Positions 49,327-64,000 of a stretch of 64,000 nt of DNA are shown here, piece by piece. Every line of letters starts with the position of its first letter. Position 1 is the stretch's first letter. The stretch is from Scylla paramamosain. Taxonomy: Eukaryota; Arthropoda; Malacostraca; Decapoda; Portunidae. The notes under the pieces are model-generated. The model had not been told where the DNA came from and ran no database searches. It was given only the letters and a program-made list of their open reading frames with translations. Made by a program: the position numbers and the translations under genes. The stretch covers positions 6,806,001 through 6,870,000 of the forward strand of contig NC_087161.1 in NCBI RefSeq assembly GCF_035594125.1. The letters are read 5' to 3'.

Positions 49327-49496
49327 CTATTGATATTCTGCTTCATTTGCTGCATGGCCAGCCAGTCCTGGGAGGCACTGGACCACAGGAGCTGAGGGTT
49401 GGGACAGCCTCTGTTGCTTCTCCTCAAGGATGCTGATCCTGCTGTGTCCCATCTGCATCACCCAGGACTGCTGCTCAGTATGTTGTTGAGCAGCCT
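49327..49496 (-). CDS. Candidate last exon, coiled-coil-like, duplicated at 62721
   Basis: Minus strand, acceptor TTTCTTAG at 49497. Frame reads EAAQQHTEQQSWVMQMGHS, RISILEEKQQRLSQPSAPVV, QCLPGLAGHAANEAEYQ and TAG. Gln/Glu-rich start suggests a short coiled coil. The frame is also open upstream of the acceptor. The copy at 62721-62880 has one extra G and ends differently (CLPRTGWPCSK). It could be the 3' exon of the RING gene upstream. Confidence 0.4.
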
Positions 49497-49666
49497 CTAA
49501 GAAATACAAACGGTAAATATTGTCATCCAAAACTTTGTATGTATGTCATTTAGATCTCCCACTGCCAATGCACCATAGTGTTGTCCTGGGATGGTTTGAT
49601 CATGTTATAAGAAGAGAAGACCAGGAACTGATACAAAAAAAAGTTAAGGGAAGATTCTCTCTCTCT

Positions 49667-49812
<146 letters not shown>

Positions 49813-49825
49813 ACTTACATCTCAC

Positions 49826-49903
49826 ATGTAATAACCCTCATCGAGGATTCTCCCAGCACCATGAAGAACAGCTGGTGTGATGGTCATGGTCATGGCTGCT
49901 GTC
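49826..49903 (-). CDS. Exon-like block in duplicated region
   Basis: Acceptor CTTCCTACAG at 49904, donor TTACAT|GTGAGA. Phase-2 entry reads TAAMTMTITPAVLHGAG, RILDEGYY. Copy 2 (about 63228-63305) keeps the GAGRILDEGYYM part but has lost the pyrimidine tract to a CA array and has a different donor. Coding status unresolved. Confidence 0.3.
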
Positions 49904-49930
49904 CTGTAGGAAGACACACAATACATGGCA

Positions 49931-50037
<107 letters not shown>

Positions 50038-50322
50038 ATGCATACCTTGCTAAATAGTGTTACCCCAGCATCTCCCCCACTTTGATCCCTGATAAGGCAT
50101 CACAGGATCCTTAAAACATCTATAACATAATTTTTTCAAATGGTCATGCCTGCAGTTTTAAGTCATATTTGTGTTGGGTAGCCAGCAGATATTGTAAAGT
50201 ATAGCTTTGGGTACTTGTGGCATGCCAGAATTCTTGTGGTTTCCCATGAATGCCATTCTGTGCACTTTTCACTTTCTAAGTAATTGCACGAGTGTCTCCA
50301 TCTCACGTTTGCATCAAAGTAC

Positions 50323-50428
50323 CTATCTGTGTTGTTGTACATGTGTCTGTTCCACACGGAGCACAGCATGTATTACAGGTGTGTCTGCAACCATCACCAC
50401 CCCTGCTATTGCCCACAGCACCAGCAGC
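50323..50428 (-). CDS. Exon-like block open in several frames, duplicated at 63713-63814
   Basis: Minus strand. One frame is hydrophobic (LLVLWAIAGVVMVADTPVIH) and another is cysteine-rich (CRHTCNTCCAPCGTDTC). In copy 2 the hydrophobic frame ends at a good donor (CACAG|GTAGGT); in copy 1 it runs into TAG. Which frame, if any, is used cannot be told from sequence alone. Confidence 0.25.
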
Positions 50429-50619
50429 CTGCCTCATGTTACTTCTTTTGTAATGTAGCAAAGAATAATCATTAAACTCAGTCAAAATCTAAGGAATATT
50501 ATAGCCAAACAATGTAACAGGAACAACATTAGTTGTTGCAAAGCCTTGCTCTTCCTTTGTTCACAATGCAACAGCAGCAGCAGCAGCAGCAGTGGTGTCA
50601 CCTGCCACAATATACATGT

Positions 50620-52020
<1,401 letters not shown>

Positions 52021-52022
52021 AC

Positions 52023-54036
52023 CTTGCAAAATGTGAGGTGGACAGCCATCTGAAAGTCCAATTCATCCTGCTGCTCCTTCTCCAGCACTGTAAGGATGGC
52101 ACTGGCAGAGTTGTGAGCATCCTGGGTTCTTGCAAATTGAGGTGAGGCAGTCATGTAACTTGAGCATGAGAAGGTTGCTGGTTGGGAGTTCTCAATGGCC
52201 GGGGAGGGTTGGCATGGGGAGGCAGCTAGTGAGGCATTGGCATCATGTTTGAAAAGAGTTCGTGCTCTCTTCTGCAATTGTTTTTCCCTCAGACGGCTCT
52301 GATGGAATTGGGATCTTGAAGCATTAGGATAACTTGCAGTGATTGCTGCTTCAAGACTATTAAATTTTACCTGGTTAATGTGGCCAACTGTGTGGAGTGT
52401 TGGTGTTTGGGGATGTAAACTTGCTGGTCTGAGAGAACTTAAAAAGTTTGATGGTAGTGGAAACCGTGAACTGCCATCAAGCAGAACCTCAGCCCCATCC
52501 TGTGGGAAGAAATGCATCTTGGATTATCAAATTTCAGCTGTAAAAATGTTTAGTATGTTGTGTCATTCTGAACTAGCACAGAATTTCAGGGTTTACATAC
52601 TGAGAGATAATGATAAGCTGTGTAGGAGACCAATAACAAGATAGCTAAAATCAAGAGATAATAGAGGACAAAGAGGACATAGGGAAAAGGAAGGAGGTAT
52701 GCATCAGCAAGAAATATAACCAACCTGAATGTGAAAAAATGACAATCAAGAGCTCTTCAATAAAGTGGAAAAAAAGTCTGCCAACAACAAAGCTGAAGAG
52801 TCAAATTCCAAACCTGTGAGTGTTCTTTCAGCACACAGAAACACAAGTCCAACACCCTTACTTACCAGGTCAGTGTGATTACCAAGGCCTGAGTGAGGTG
52901 TTGGTACTTGGGATCTTGATGCACCTGCTGCCCAAGGAGGACTTGCAGAGTTTGGTTCTGCAGAAGCATCAGACTTGCATGCACTGCCCTCAGCAATGTC
53001 CAGCAGACTGTAATTCACTGGCAGGGAGGAGACTGGCTTCACTGCCCCATCCTGTATGGAGAAATGCATCCAGAATCATCAAACTCCAACAGTGAAGTGA
53101 AGCGAGGTGATTTAAGGATTTCTTGCATCATCCAACAATGAAAATATGCCTAGTGGTCAGGTCATTCAGAACTAGCATAGGATTTTAGGGTTTTATATAC
53201 TGAAAGAAAATGGATGAATTGTGAAGCAAAAATAGATAACAAGATGGCAAAAGTTGAGAGATAATGGAAGACCAAAAAAAGGGAAGAAGTGGTGAAAGGA
53301 TTTAAAAGAAACACACAGCTGTTTTGCTACATGAAAACAATGAGAGAATTAACTGAAATTTTGCTACCTACTCGTATAACACAAAAGAGAGAAATGAGCT
53401 CATGAAGAAAGTGTGGGAATGAAATTGAAAATCCAAATAGGAGAGGATGGCCACTTGAAAGATGGAAGGGTAAGGTAAAGGGAGTACATGTTGTGCACTG
53501 CCTTGACACACCATGGAAGCACTTGAGAAATGACACTCACAGAAACACAAGTGCCACACCTTCACTCACCATGCCAAGCTGATCACCAAGGTCAGTGTGG
53601 CCTGTTCCATCACTGCCCTGGTCCATTTGTCACATCACTCCCTAGGTCCATCTGTCCTGTCATTACCCAGATCCATCTGTCTCATCAATGCCCAGGTCGA
53701 TCTGTCTTGTCACTGCCTATGTCTATTTGCCCAATCACTGCTCAGGTCCATCTGTCCCATCACTGCCCAGGTCCAACCACCCCATCAATCCCCAGGTTCA
53801 TCTGTCCCATCACTTCCCAAAGTCCATCCACCCCATCAATCCCCAGGTTCATCTGTCCCACCACTGCCCAGGTCCTGCCACCAGACACTCACCTTACGAC
53901 ACTTGGGACAGCTTGTCTTGCCCTGGCTATGCAGACATCCCAGGCAGAAGGCACAAAAGGTGTGGCCACAGGTGGGCAGCAACAGCGGCCGGTGGTCCTT
54001 GGGGTCGTATGGAGTAAAGCACACTTGGCAGGTCGG
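52023..54036 (-). CDS. RING-finger protein, probable E3 ubiquitin ligase, partial
   Basis: Three exons joined in phase 0: 54036-53893, 53051-52866, 52499-52023. The first encodes a C3HC4 RING: CQVCFTPYDPKDHRPLLLPT, CGHTFCAFC, then CPKCRK, with all eight zinc ligands present. The others encode Ser/Pro/Ala-rich, probably disordered sequence, ending ILTVLEKEQQDELDFQMAVH and LTFCK. No ATG precedes the RING within its open frame, and a good acceptor (CCTGCCACAG at 54037) does, so the start lies further upstream. RING proteins of this kind recruit E2 enzymes; target and family subgroup are unknown. The 3' end is uncertain (see candidates at 50.3, 49.8, 49.3 and 44.9 kb). Confidence 0.65.
52490..53290 (-). 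repeat. Intragenic duplication of exon start plus intron
   Basis: About 52490-52740 and 53040-53290 are homologous: both exons start DGA after a conserved acceptor, and the upstream introns share GAAATGCATC, CATTC(T/A)GAACTAGCA and GAGAGATAAT. A third partial unit lies at 53525-53620 (CACAGAAACACAAGTGCCAC, CACCAAGGTCAGTGTG), matching 52835-52900. The gene therefore seems to have grown by tandem copying of an exon cassette. Confidence 0.75.
53617..53880. repeat. Minisatellite, ~25-28 bp unit, next to RING exon
   Basis: About ten units of CATCTGTCCCATCACTGCCC followed by AGGTC, alternating with a CCACCCCATCAATCCCCAGG variant. It abuts the donor of the RING exon (53892). Long plus-strand ORFs across it are repeat artefacts. 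Confidence 0.85.
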
Positions 54037-54097
54037 CTGTGGCAGGTATGAGGACAATGTTTCTATACAGGAAATTAAAATGAAGTAGGGGAACCAG

Positions 54098-54197
<100 letters not shown>

Positions 54198-55315
54198 AGA
54201 CTTCTTTCACAGCCTGAGTCACCATCTTTTCATCTCTATTACATTTCCACACAAACTTTTCAACATACCTATAAAAGTTGCACATAGCTCAAGGAATAAA
54301 AAATGCAAAGAAGCTTCTCAGATGTTAAAGTGGTGACAGTCAACATAGGCAAGGTTAAGTGTGATACAACAGCAAATGTTGCATATAAGAAATGTTGCAT
54401 ATTTTCAAATGCTTCAGATCTTCATAAGGACTGATTTTCAAAAGCTACAGAGATTACAACTTGGAGGTTTGCATGGATTTTTTTTTCTTCCCTCCCATAC
54501 TTAGTCTTCGTTAAACTATCGCTGGAATCAGGAAAACACCCCAAAACCACAATGAATTCCACTAGTACCTCTTAACGTTGTCAAAATAGGATGCTGAAAC
54601 ATTTAAGATTATGGTCCTTAATCTAATACTGACATTGCATCTTCTAGGAGCTGAGGAAGTTATCATGTGTATTATGATAGATGTAGGAAAAAAGAATGGG
54701 AGGAAGATAGAAAAAATCTGCAAAAAATCCTCATTTGCAACAGGAATATCATAGAAGAAAAATGTCTAAAAGTTAGTTGCACACATAAGGTACATAATAC
54801 TGTACAACATCATTTTAGTACTGATGTCCGGCAAATTATGAGAATTAATTGGATATGCAATATCTGGGCAACATCTGCACATGCCACGCAAGAATTAAGA
54901 CAGATATAGGAAGGATTACTATATTTGCTTTAGTTTACAAATGCCTTTTTACTATAAGATTACTCTAAAGCCCTGCACCAGTTCACAGTTGGTGCTACTC
55001 CACCTGACACTACCACCTCATGTGTTCATTATAAAACTGAGGGAATTATCTAGATAACTTCACTTCTCTCCTACTTGTCATGAAGAGTTTTATTGGCATC
55101 TCAAAGCTTTCTGTGCAGTCTGAAAGGAGGATGAGAAAAAAGGCTGGATGAAGTTTCTAAAATAAGATGTTGCTATATTTAATAACTGACTGAAAATCCA
55201 CCAGGAAGTCAATTTCTTGTGCTTTTTGATGGCAACCAAAATTGAGTATCTTATATTTGCTCTACTTTATCTATTTACTTGTATTCATAAATAAAATATT
55301 CTCATTAATTATATA

Positions 55316-55531
<216 letters not shown>

Positions 55532-55549
55532 AAAGTTAAATGAGGTTTG

Positions 55550-55975
55550 CTCAAGTCAGTTAAAGGAAGATATGGTTCAGTTCATTAAAGTAAGGTAAAG
55601 TTAGGTAAAGTAAGGTTTGGTTAAGTCAAGTAAAAATAAGGTTTGGTCAGGTTAGGTAAATCTTAGTCAAGTTAGATTAGCTTTGGTCAAGTCTGCTAAT
55701 GTTTGGTCTAGTTAGGTAAGGTTTGGTCAAACTAGGTCAAGTTAGGTAAGGTAAAGTTAAAGTAAGGAGGGGTTAAATTTGATAACATAAGGTTAAAAAG
55801 ATAAAATACACTACTAGTAGGGTAGACAATACAATGGATTACACTAAAATATACAGGGTTAAACTTTGACAATACACTGGATTAGACTAAAACACACTGG
55901 ATCAGACTAAAATATACACTGGGTCTGATAAGAAACAATGGATCACACAATATAAAGTTAAAAGACTGAGTTAGG
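55550..55975. repeat. Two degenerate tandem repeats
   Basis: 55550-55800: units of about 20-22 bp like AGGTAAGGTTTGGTCAAGTT. 55840-55975: units of about 22 bp like ACACTGGATCAGACTAAAAT. The first is G/T-rich with GTTAGGT cores but is not a clean (TTAGG)n telomeric array. Confidence 0.65.
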
Positions 55976-56169
55976 TTTCAAAACAAATGGTAATAAAAAA
56001 AAAAAATTGGCAACCGGCTTAAGCTTAATAACAGTAAAGCCAGTATTATTGGGATACTATTTCCTTTAGGAGCATCCTCCTCCTAAATGACTCCTTGTTT
56101 CATATTTGGAGATTCACATCCTTACAACAACAAAACCAACTCTACTTGGAGAACACAATAATAAACACT

Positions 56170-56170
<1 letters not shown>

Positions 56171-56227
<57 letters not shown>
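56171..56227. repeat. (GA)n microsatellite
   Basis: About 57 bp GA. The following 56280-56700 has more CpG than its surroundings and no long ORF; it could hold a promoter for the minus-strand RING gene, but no element is identifiable. Confidence 0.9.
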
Positions 56228-56229
<2 letters not shown>

Positions 56230-56904
56230 CTTTTTAGTTTAAACTGTGATATCTTGTTACCTGACTCATGATTCTTTTCCTTGCCACCACAGCACTTCAA
56301 CACCACCACTTCACTCCGCGCAGTAACGAATGGTACGGTGTGAGAAATAAATTAGTTTCCTTCCTGTTTTGTTCCCGTCCCGTTCAGTGTTGCCAGATGC
56401 AGCGCTCCCTGATTTGAAGCTATTTGGGTTCTAAAACATTGTTGTGCCGAATCGCTCGGAAACCACTGTAAAATAAATTTTTCCGGGAATCAACATTTGT
56501 ATGAAGTTATGCTGGTAAATAAGTACTGTTGTGTTGTCTGTGGAATGTTAGAAAAAAAAAAAAAAATCCAAGGGTCCGGTTGAGTAATCGGGTTGCCGTG
56601 GGGGTCTTTTCCTATCAATGTGCATAATCTTTATCTACCAGTGAAATTATGAAACCACTACTTAACTAACACAGTCTGCGAAAAGTTGTCGAGATAGGCG
56701 AGTTTTGAAAATGGCACACCTAAATTCCTCTCATAAAACCTACCGTTCCCGTGCATTTCATGCTATTTATTTCAAAACCACATGTATGATTCATTGTAAT
56801 GCGCTTGTTATTATTACTGAACTAGCCTGCCAAATTTTGTTTCTTATATGACAACAGCATAACCATCCATCAGCAAACCCTTCTCCTTCGCACTCACTCA
56901 TTTG

Positions 56905-57965
<1,061 letters not shown>

Positions 57966-58169
57966 AATAATTCACCATCATGTTACCACTGTGCGATGGT
58001 TTGTTGTCATTATCCTGCGTCTGGCAACAGTGACCGCCACCGCTCCCCCCTCCCCCCACCTCCCACGAACCACGAGCAAGCTCAGTGACAAGGCGCTTGT
58101 GGGTCCGTAAACAGTGATTAAACACCTTTGTCTTATCTGATATCTGGGAGCTAGCATGATACTAGCCAG

Positions 58170-58272
<103 letters not shown>

Positions 58273-58445
58273 TTCGAAGGCTATAGTTCTGAAAAAAATA
58301 AATAATCATAGTTACCAGATGAACTATTGATGAATTGACATGTAGGTAGGATATGGCAACAACGCATTTTCACGCTTGTTATTACTAGAAGCAGTCAGAA
58401 TAAAAGCCATATATATATATTTTTTGTGGACTACAACAACAACAA

Positions 58446-58802
<357 letters not shown>

Positions 58803-59517
58803 GGATCCTCTCCTAAAACAGGCTCAGTTATCATATCCTATACACATACTACATATTTACAGATATGTTCTTAACAATAAAATGTTGATGAATGTGAACA
58901 ACACTGCACTGCATTAATGAGGAATGACACAGCTACTCCGGCCACATTGCCTCTAGATTGGCTCATCTCTGTCCACTGCATGGGTGACTGTAACATTCCA
59001 CACAGTACTGAAGCTTAACCCTTTCACTGTAATATGCAACAATTCACAGCACTAAAGGCAAAGGAAGGAATCTTTATAAGCATCTACAACAATGAAGGGG
59101 ATAAAAAAAAGAATAGATTTTTCAATCTCTAGCTAGTATAATGTTTAGAGGTGGCAGTAAAACAAGAAAATGTCTTAGAGTGGTTAGTAATTAAAGAAAG
59201 AAGTCCCAAATAGTACTTGAGTGACAGTTATACATATGACTTTCCTCAAGTTCTAAAATGTTACCTTTACTTACAAACCCAAGTAACATTTATGAAGCCT
59301 TCCTTTGTTTTATGAAAGAAGTCACTGTGAGGTCAACCCTTTGAAAAACTATGATTTGTTTGGCTTCTCCTTAGCTTAATGAGACAACACTGCCAACAGG
59401 AGGGATGACAGTGGTTAAAATCGTTTAGCGACTAGTTTTTATCTTTGGTCATTCAGATAATTTATGTTTGCACAAATAAAGTAAGGAGTCATGCTGCCAA
59501 GAGCAGCATGAGGAGGA

Positions 59518-62500
59518 GGCAGTAGACACCTGCCGAAACGATAATTACTCCCAGTGAGGTCTAAATCACTGTTCAGGGGGTGCTGTGAACTTATCATTAA
59601 ACCCAGCTGTGACCTCACTGAACGTTTCCCTTTGCGTCTCGCAACACAAGGGGGCAGTCACAGCCTGCCCTCTAAAGACAACTCTCTTCCTCCACACAAA
59701 ACTACAAGCACCTAATAATACACACCCTTCACTCAAAAATTTTAAAATCATCATGGCGACTCCTACACCAGCCTCGGAGTCCCCATCTGGGGAGGGGACC
59801 ATAAAATGTTCCAAGGTCGCACTGCCTTTCTGTCGACGACCCTAAGTGTCTTGACATCCCCCTCAACTTTTTCTTCATTAACTTCTGCAACACTCGCGGT
59901 CTAAGATCTAATTTTCAATCTGTAGAACACCACCTCTCCTCTTTTTTTCTCACTGAAACTCAGGTGTCTGAGGCAACTGACAGTAGCCCCTTTTCTGTTC
60001 CCTCCTACTTTCTCTATCCTCATTTTCGATCCAAAGCTGGATGCTGTGTTTATGTGCGCAGTGACTTAACCTGCTCTCGTGCCCACGCTCTTGAATCTTC
60101 CGAGTTTTCCACCATCTGGCTACGACTACAGAGTCACTTTCAAAGTAAATTTATCTGTGTTGTATACCTCTCATCTAACTCCTCTGACTATAAGAAATTC
60201 TTTGACTACTTAACTTCCAAAGTGGATCACATTCTGACCCTCTTCCCTTTTGCAGAGATCTCCATTCTTGGAGACTTCAATGTTCACTACCAGCTTTGGC
60301 TTTCCTCTCCCTTCACTGACCATCCTGGTGAACTAGCCTACAACTTTGCTATCCTCCACGACCTAGAGCGATTGGTGCAACACCCTACTCGTATTCCTGA
60401 CCGTCTTGAAGATACACCCAACATTCTTGACCTTTTCCTGACCTCTAATCCTTCTGCTTATGCTGTCACCCTTTCTTCTCCGTTGGGCTCCTCCGATCAC
60501 AATCTCATATCTGTATCTTGTACTATCGCTCCAATCCCTCCTCAGGATCTCCCTAAGTGAAGGTGCCTCTGGCGTTTTGCCTCTGCTAGTTGGGGGGACC
60601 TGAAGAGGTATTTTGCTGATTTTCCTTGGAATGACTACTGCTTCCGTGTCAGAGACCCGTCTTTGTGTGCTGAGCGCATAACAGAGGTGATAGCGTCTGG
60701 CATGGAGGCGTACATTCCTCACTCATTTTCTCGTCCTAAACCTTCTAAACCTTGGTTTAACACAGCTTGTTCTCGTGCTATACATGATAAAGAGGTGGCC
60801 CACAAAAGGTACTTAAGCCTTCCATCACCAGAATCTCATGCACTTTATATTTCTGCCCGGAACCATGCCAAGTCTGTTCTCCAACTAGCCGAAAACTCCT
60901 TCATTAACAGAAAGTGTTAAAACCTTTCAAGATCTAACTCCCCTCGTGACTTCTGGCATCTAGCCAAAAATAACTCCAATAACTTTGCTGCTTCTTTCCT
61001 TCCTCTGTTTCAACCAGATGGCACCACTGCTATCACATCTATTTCTAAAGCTGAACTCTTCACTCAAACCTTTGCTGAAAACACTACCTTGGATGATTCT
61101 GGGCTTGTTCCTCCCTCTCCTCCACCCTCTGACTACTTCATGCCACCTATTAAAATTCTTCGCAATGATGTTCTTCATGCCCTCGCTGGCCTAAACCCTC
61201 GGTAGGCTTATGGACCTGATGGGATCTCTCCTATTGTTCTCCGAAACTGTGCCTCCGTGCTTGCACCTTGCCTAGTCAAACTCCTTCAGCTCTGTCTGTC
61301 AATATCTACCTTTCCTTCTTGCTGGAAGTTTGCCTACATTCAACCTGTTCCTAAAAAGGGTGACCGTTCTAATCCCTCAAACTACCGTCCTATTGCTTTA
61401 ATTTCCTGCCTACCTAAAGTTTTTGAATCTATCCTCAACAGGAAGATTCTGAAACATCTATCACTTCACAACCTTCTATCGTCAAGGCTGCTCTACTGGT
61501 GATCTTCTGGCTTTCCTTACTGAGTCTTGGTCATCCTCTTTTAGAGATTTTGGTGAAACTTTTGCTGTTGCCTTGGACATATCAAAAGCTTTTGATAGTG
61601 TCTGTCACAAAGCTTTGATTTCCAAACTACCCTCCTATGGCTTCTCTCCTTCTCTCTGTAACTTCATCTCAAGTTCCCTTTCTGACCGTTCTATTGCTGC
61701 TGTGGTAGACGGTCAATGTTCTTCTCCTAAATCTATTAACAGTGGTGTTCCTCAGGGTTCTGTCCTGTCACCCACTCTCTTCTTATTATTCATTAATGAT
61801 CTTTTAAACCAAACTTCTTGTCCTATCCACTCCTACGCTGATGATACCACCCTGCACTTTTCCACGTCTTTTCATAGACGTCCAACCCTTCAAGAGGTAA
61901 ACATTTCACGCAGGAAAGCCACAGAATGCTTGACTTCTGATTTTTCTAAAATTTCTGATTGGGACAGCAAACTTGGTATTGTTCAATGCCTCAAAAACTC
62001 AATTCCTCCATCTATCAACTCAACACAACCTTCCAGACAGCTATCCCCTCTTCTTCAATGACACTCAACTGTCCCCCTCTTCTACACTGAACATCCTTAG
62101 TCTGTCCTTTACTTATAATCTGAACTGGAAACTTCACATCTCATCTCTAGGTAAAACAGCTTCTATGAAGTCAGGTGTTCTGAGACGTCTCCGCCAGTTT
62201 TTCTCACCCCCGCAGCTGCTAACTCTGTACAAGGGCCTTATCCGTCCATGTATGGACAGCCTTATCCTTATCCGTCCGTCCAATGTTGCATTTCTAGCTG
62301 TCTTCTACCGCTATTTTCATGCTAATTGCTCTTCTGATCTTGCTAACTGCATGCCTCCCCTCCTCCCGCGGCCTCGCTGCACAAGACTTTCTTCTTTCTT
62401 TCACCCCTATTCTGTCCACCTCTCTAACGCAAGAGTTAACCAGTACTCTCATTCATTCATCCCTTTCTCTGGTAAACTCTGGAACTCCCTGCCTGCTTCT

Positions 62501-62658
62501 GTATTTCCACCTTTCTATGACTTGAATTCCTTCAAGACACTTATTCATCAATTTTTGACCTCTGCTTTGATCCTTTTATGGGACTGGCATTTCAGTGGGG
62601 ATTTTTTTTTTATTGGATTTTTGTTGCCCTTGGCCAGTGTCCTTCCTACATAAAAAAA
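59518..62658 (+). mobile_element. LINE copy D, near full length, in duplicated block
   Basis: Same family as copy A, closely similar. Starts GGCAGTAGACACCTGCCG, endonuclease with [23 protein letters not shown] and the family's intact SDHNLIS, reverse transcriptase with YADDTTLHFS near 61842, and a short A-tail. Disrupted by a stop at 60558, a stop at 61203, a small deletion near 61480 and a frameshift near 61965. The C-terminal block near 62270 lacks about 80-100 bp found in copy A. Comparison with 49276-49290 defines the insertion point; there is an 11-bp extra CATGAGGAGGA at the 5' end and no real target duplication. Confidence 0.93.
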
Positions 62659-62720
62659 GTCAGAGGGTTATTATCAGCTACTGTGGTGAAAATACTTTTA
62701 AGAACTATTGATATTTTGCT

Positions 62721-62880
62721 TCATTTGCTGCATGGCCAGCCAGTCCTGGGGAGGCACTGGACCACAGGAGCTGAGGGTTGGGACAGCCTCTGATGCTTCT
62801 CCTCAAGGATGCTGATCCTGCTGTGTCCCATCTGCATCACCCAGGACTGCTGCTCAGTATGTTGTTGAGCAGCCTCTATG
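62721..62880 (-). pseudogene. Second copy of the 49327 exon, frameshifted
   Basis: Matches 49327-49496 apart from scattered substitutions and an extra G at about 62750, which changes the end to CLPRTGWPCSK then stop. Either a decayed duplicate or a variant 3' end. Confidence 0.45.
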
Positions 62881-63007
62881 AAATACAATTGGTAAATATT
62901 GTCATCCAAAACTTTGTATGTACATCATTTAGATCTCCCACTGCCAATGCACCATAGTGTTGTCCTGGGATGGTTTGATCATGTTATAAGAAGAGAAGAC
63001 CAGGAAC

Positions 63008-63223
<216 letters not shown>

Positions 63224-63309
63224 TACTTACGTCTAGCATGTAATAACCCTCATCAAGGATTCTCCCAGCACCATGAAGAACAGCTGGTGTGAAGGTCATG
63301 GTCATGGTG

Positions 63310-63397
<88 letters not shown>

Positions 63398-64000
63398 TGC
63401 ATACCTTGCTACTTGGTGTCACCCCCAGCATGTCCCCCCCAATGCACACTTTGATCCCTGATAAGGCATCACAGGATCCTTAAAACATCTATAACAATTT
63501 TTCAAATGGTCATGTCTGCAGTTTTAAGTCATATTTGTGTTGGGTAGCCAGCAGATATTGTAAAGTATAGCTTTGGGTACTTGTGGGTTTTCTGTAATAC
63601 TTGTGGCCTGCCAGAATTCTTGTGGTTTCCCATGAATGCCATTCTGTGCACTTTTCACTTTCTAGGTAATTGCACGAGTGTCTCCATCTCACGTTTGCAT
63701 CAAAATACCTACCTGTGTTGCTGTACATGCGTCTGTTCCACACGGAGCACAGCATGTATTACAGGTGTGTCTGCAACCATCACCACCCCTGCTATTGCCC
63801 ACAGCACCAGCAGCCTGCCTCATGTTACTTCTTTTGTAATGTAGCAAAGAATAATCAATAAACTCAGCCAAAATCTAAGGACTGTTATAGCCAAACAATG
63901 TAACAGGAACAACATTAGTTGTTGCAAAGCCTTGCTCTTCCTTTGTTCACAATGCAACAGCAGCAGCAGCAGCAGCAGTGGTGTCACCTGCCACAATATA

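Noticed and set aside
53530..54088. Three overlapping plus-strand ORFs of 109-173 residues
   Set aside because: They run through a minisatellite and antisense to a clear RING exon.
55550..55800. Interstitial telomere array
   Set aside because: GTTAGGT-like words recur but spacing and sequence are too irregular for (TTAGG)n.

Overview
This is a eukaryotic nuclear window. Genes are split by many GT-AG introns, microsatellite arrays are long and dense, and four copies of a non-LTR retrotransposon of a kind abundant in decapod genomes are present. A decapod crustacean, probably a brachyuran crab, is the best guess; this is inference from protein and repeat style, not a species match. Layout: 0.1-5.9 kb, minus strand, holds eight exons of a 2-hydroxyacid (glycolate) oxidase gene whose last exon lies beyond the window start. 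5.9-8.7 kb is spacer with two CA arrays and one unassigned exon-like block. 8.7-31.56 kb, plus strand, holds 20 exons of a cohesin stromal-antigen (STAG/SA) gene. Reading phase closes across all 19 introns to a stop codon, with a poly(A) signal 425 bp downstream. The first exon(s) were not found. Introns contain a 3.3 kb LINE, a CR1-like relic, two pogo-like short elements and minisatellites. 31.6-44 kb is repeat-rich and carries a three-layer nest (old repeat, then LINE, then a FLYWCH/MULE DNA transposon with 9-bp target duplication), a ~550 bp fold-back and some orphan exon-like blocks. 44-54 kb, minus strand, has candidate exons, a 538 bp pure GA array and a RING-finger gene with intragenic exon duplication. 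54-58.9 kb is AT-rich, with a decayed ~125-150 bp tandem repeat. 58.95-64 kb is a second copy of 48.64-50.62 kb, interrupted by a nearly full-length LINE. The oxidase acts in peroxisomal 2-hydroxyacid breakdown, STAG in chromosome cohesion, and the RING protein probably in ubiquitin transfer. No functional link between the three is evident. The features most worth attention are the STAG protein's unusual ends (57-residue polyQ near the N-terminus, Tudor-like C-terminal module), its GC-AG intron, the altered FMN-phosphate loop in the oxidase, the nested transposons with visible target duplication, the large fold-back, and the duplication whose sister copy preserves the pre-insertion LINE site.
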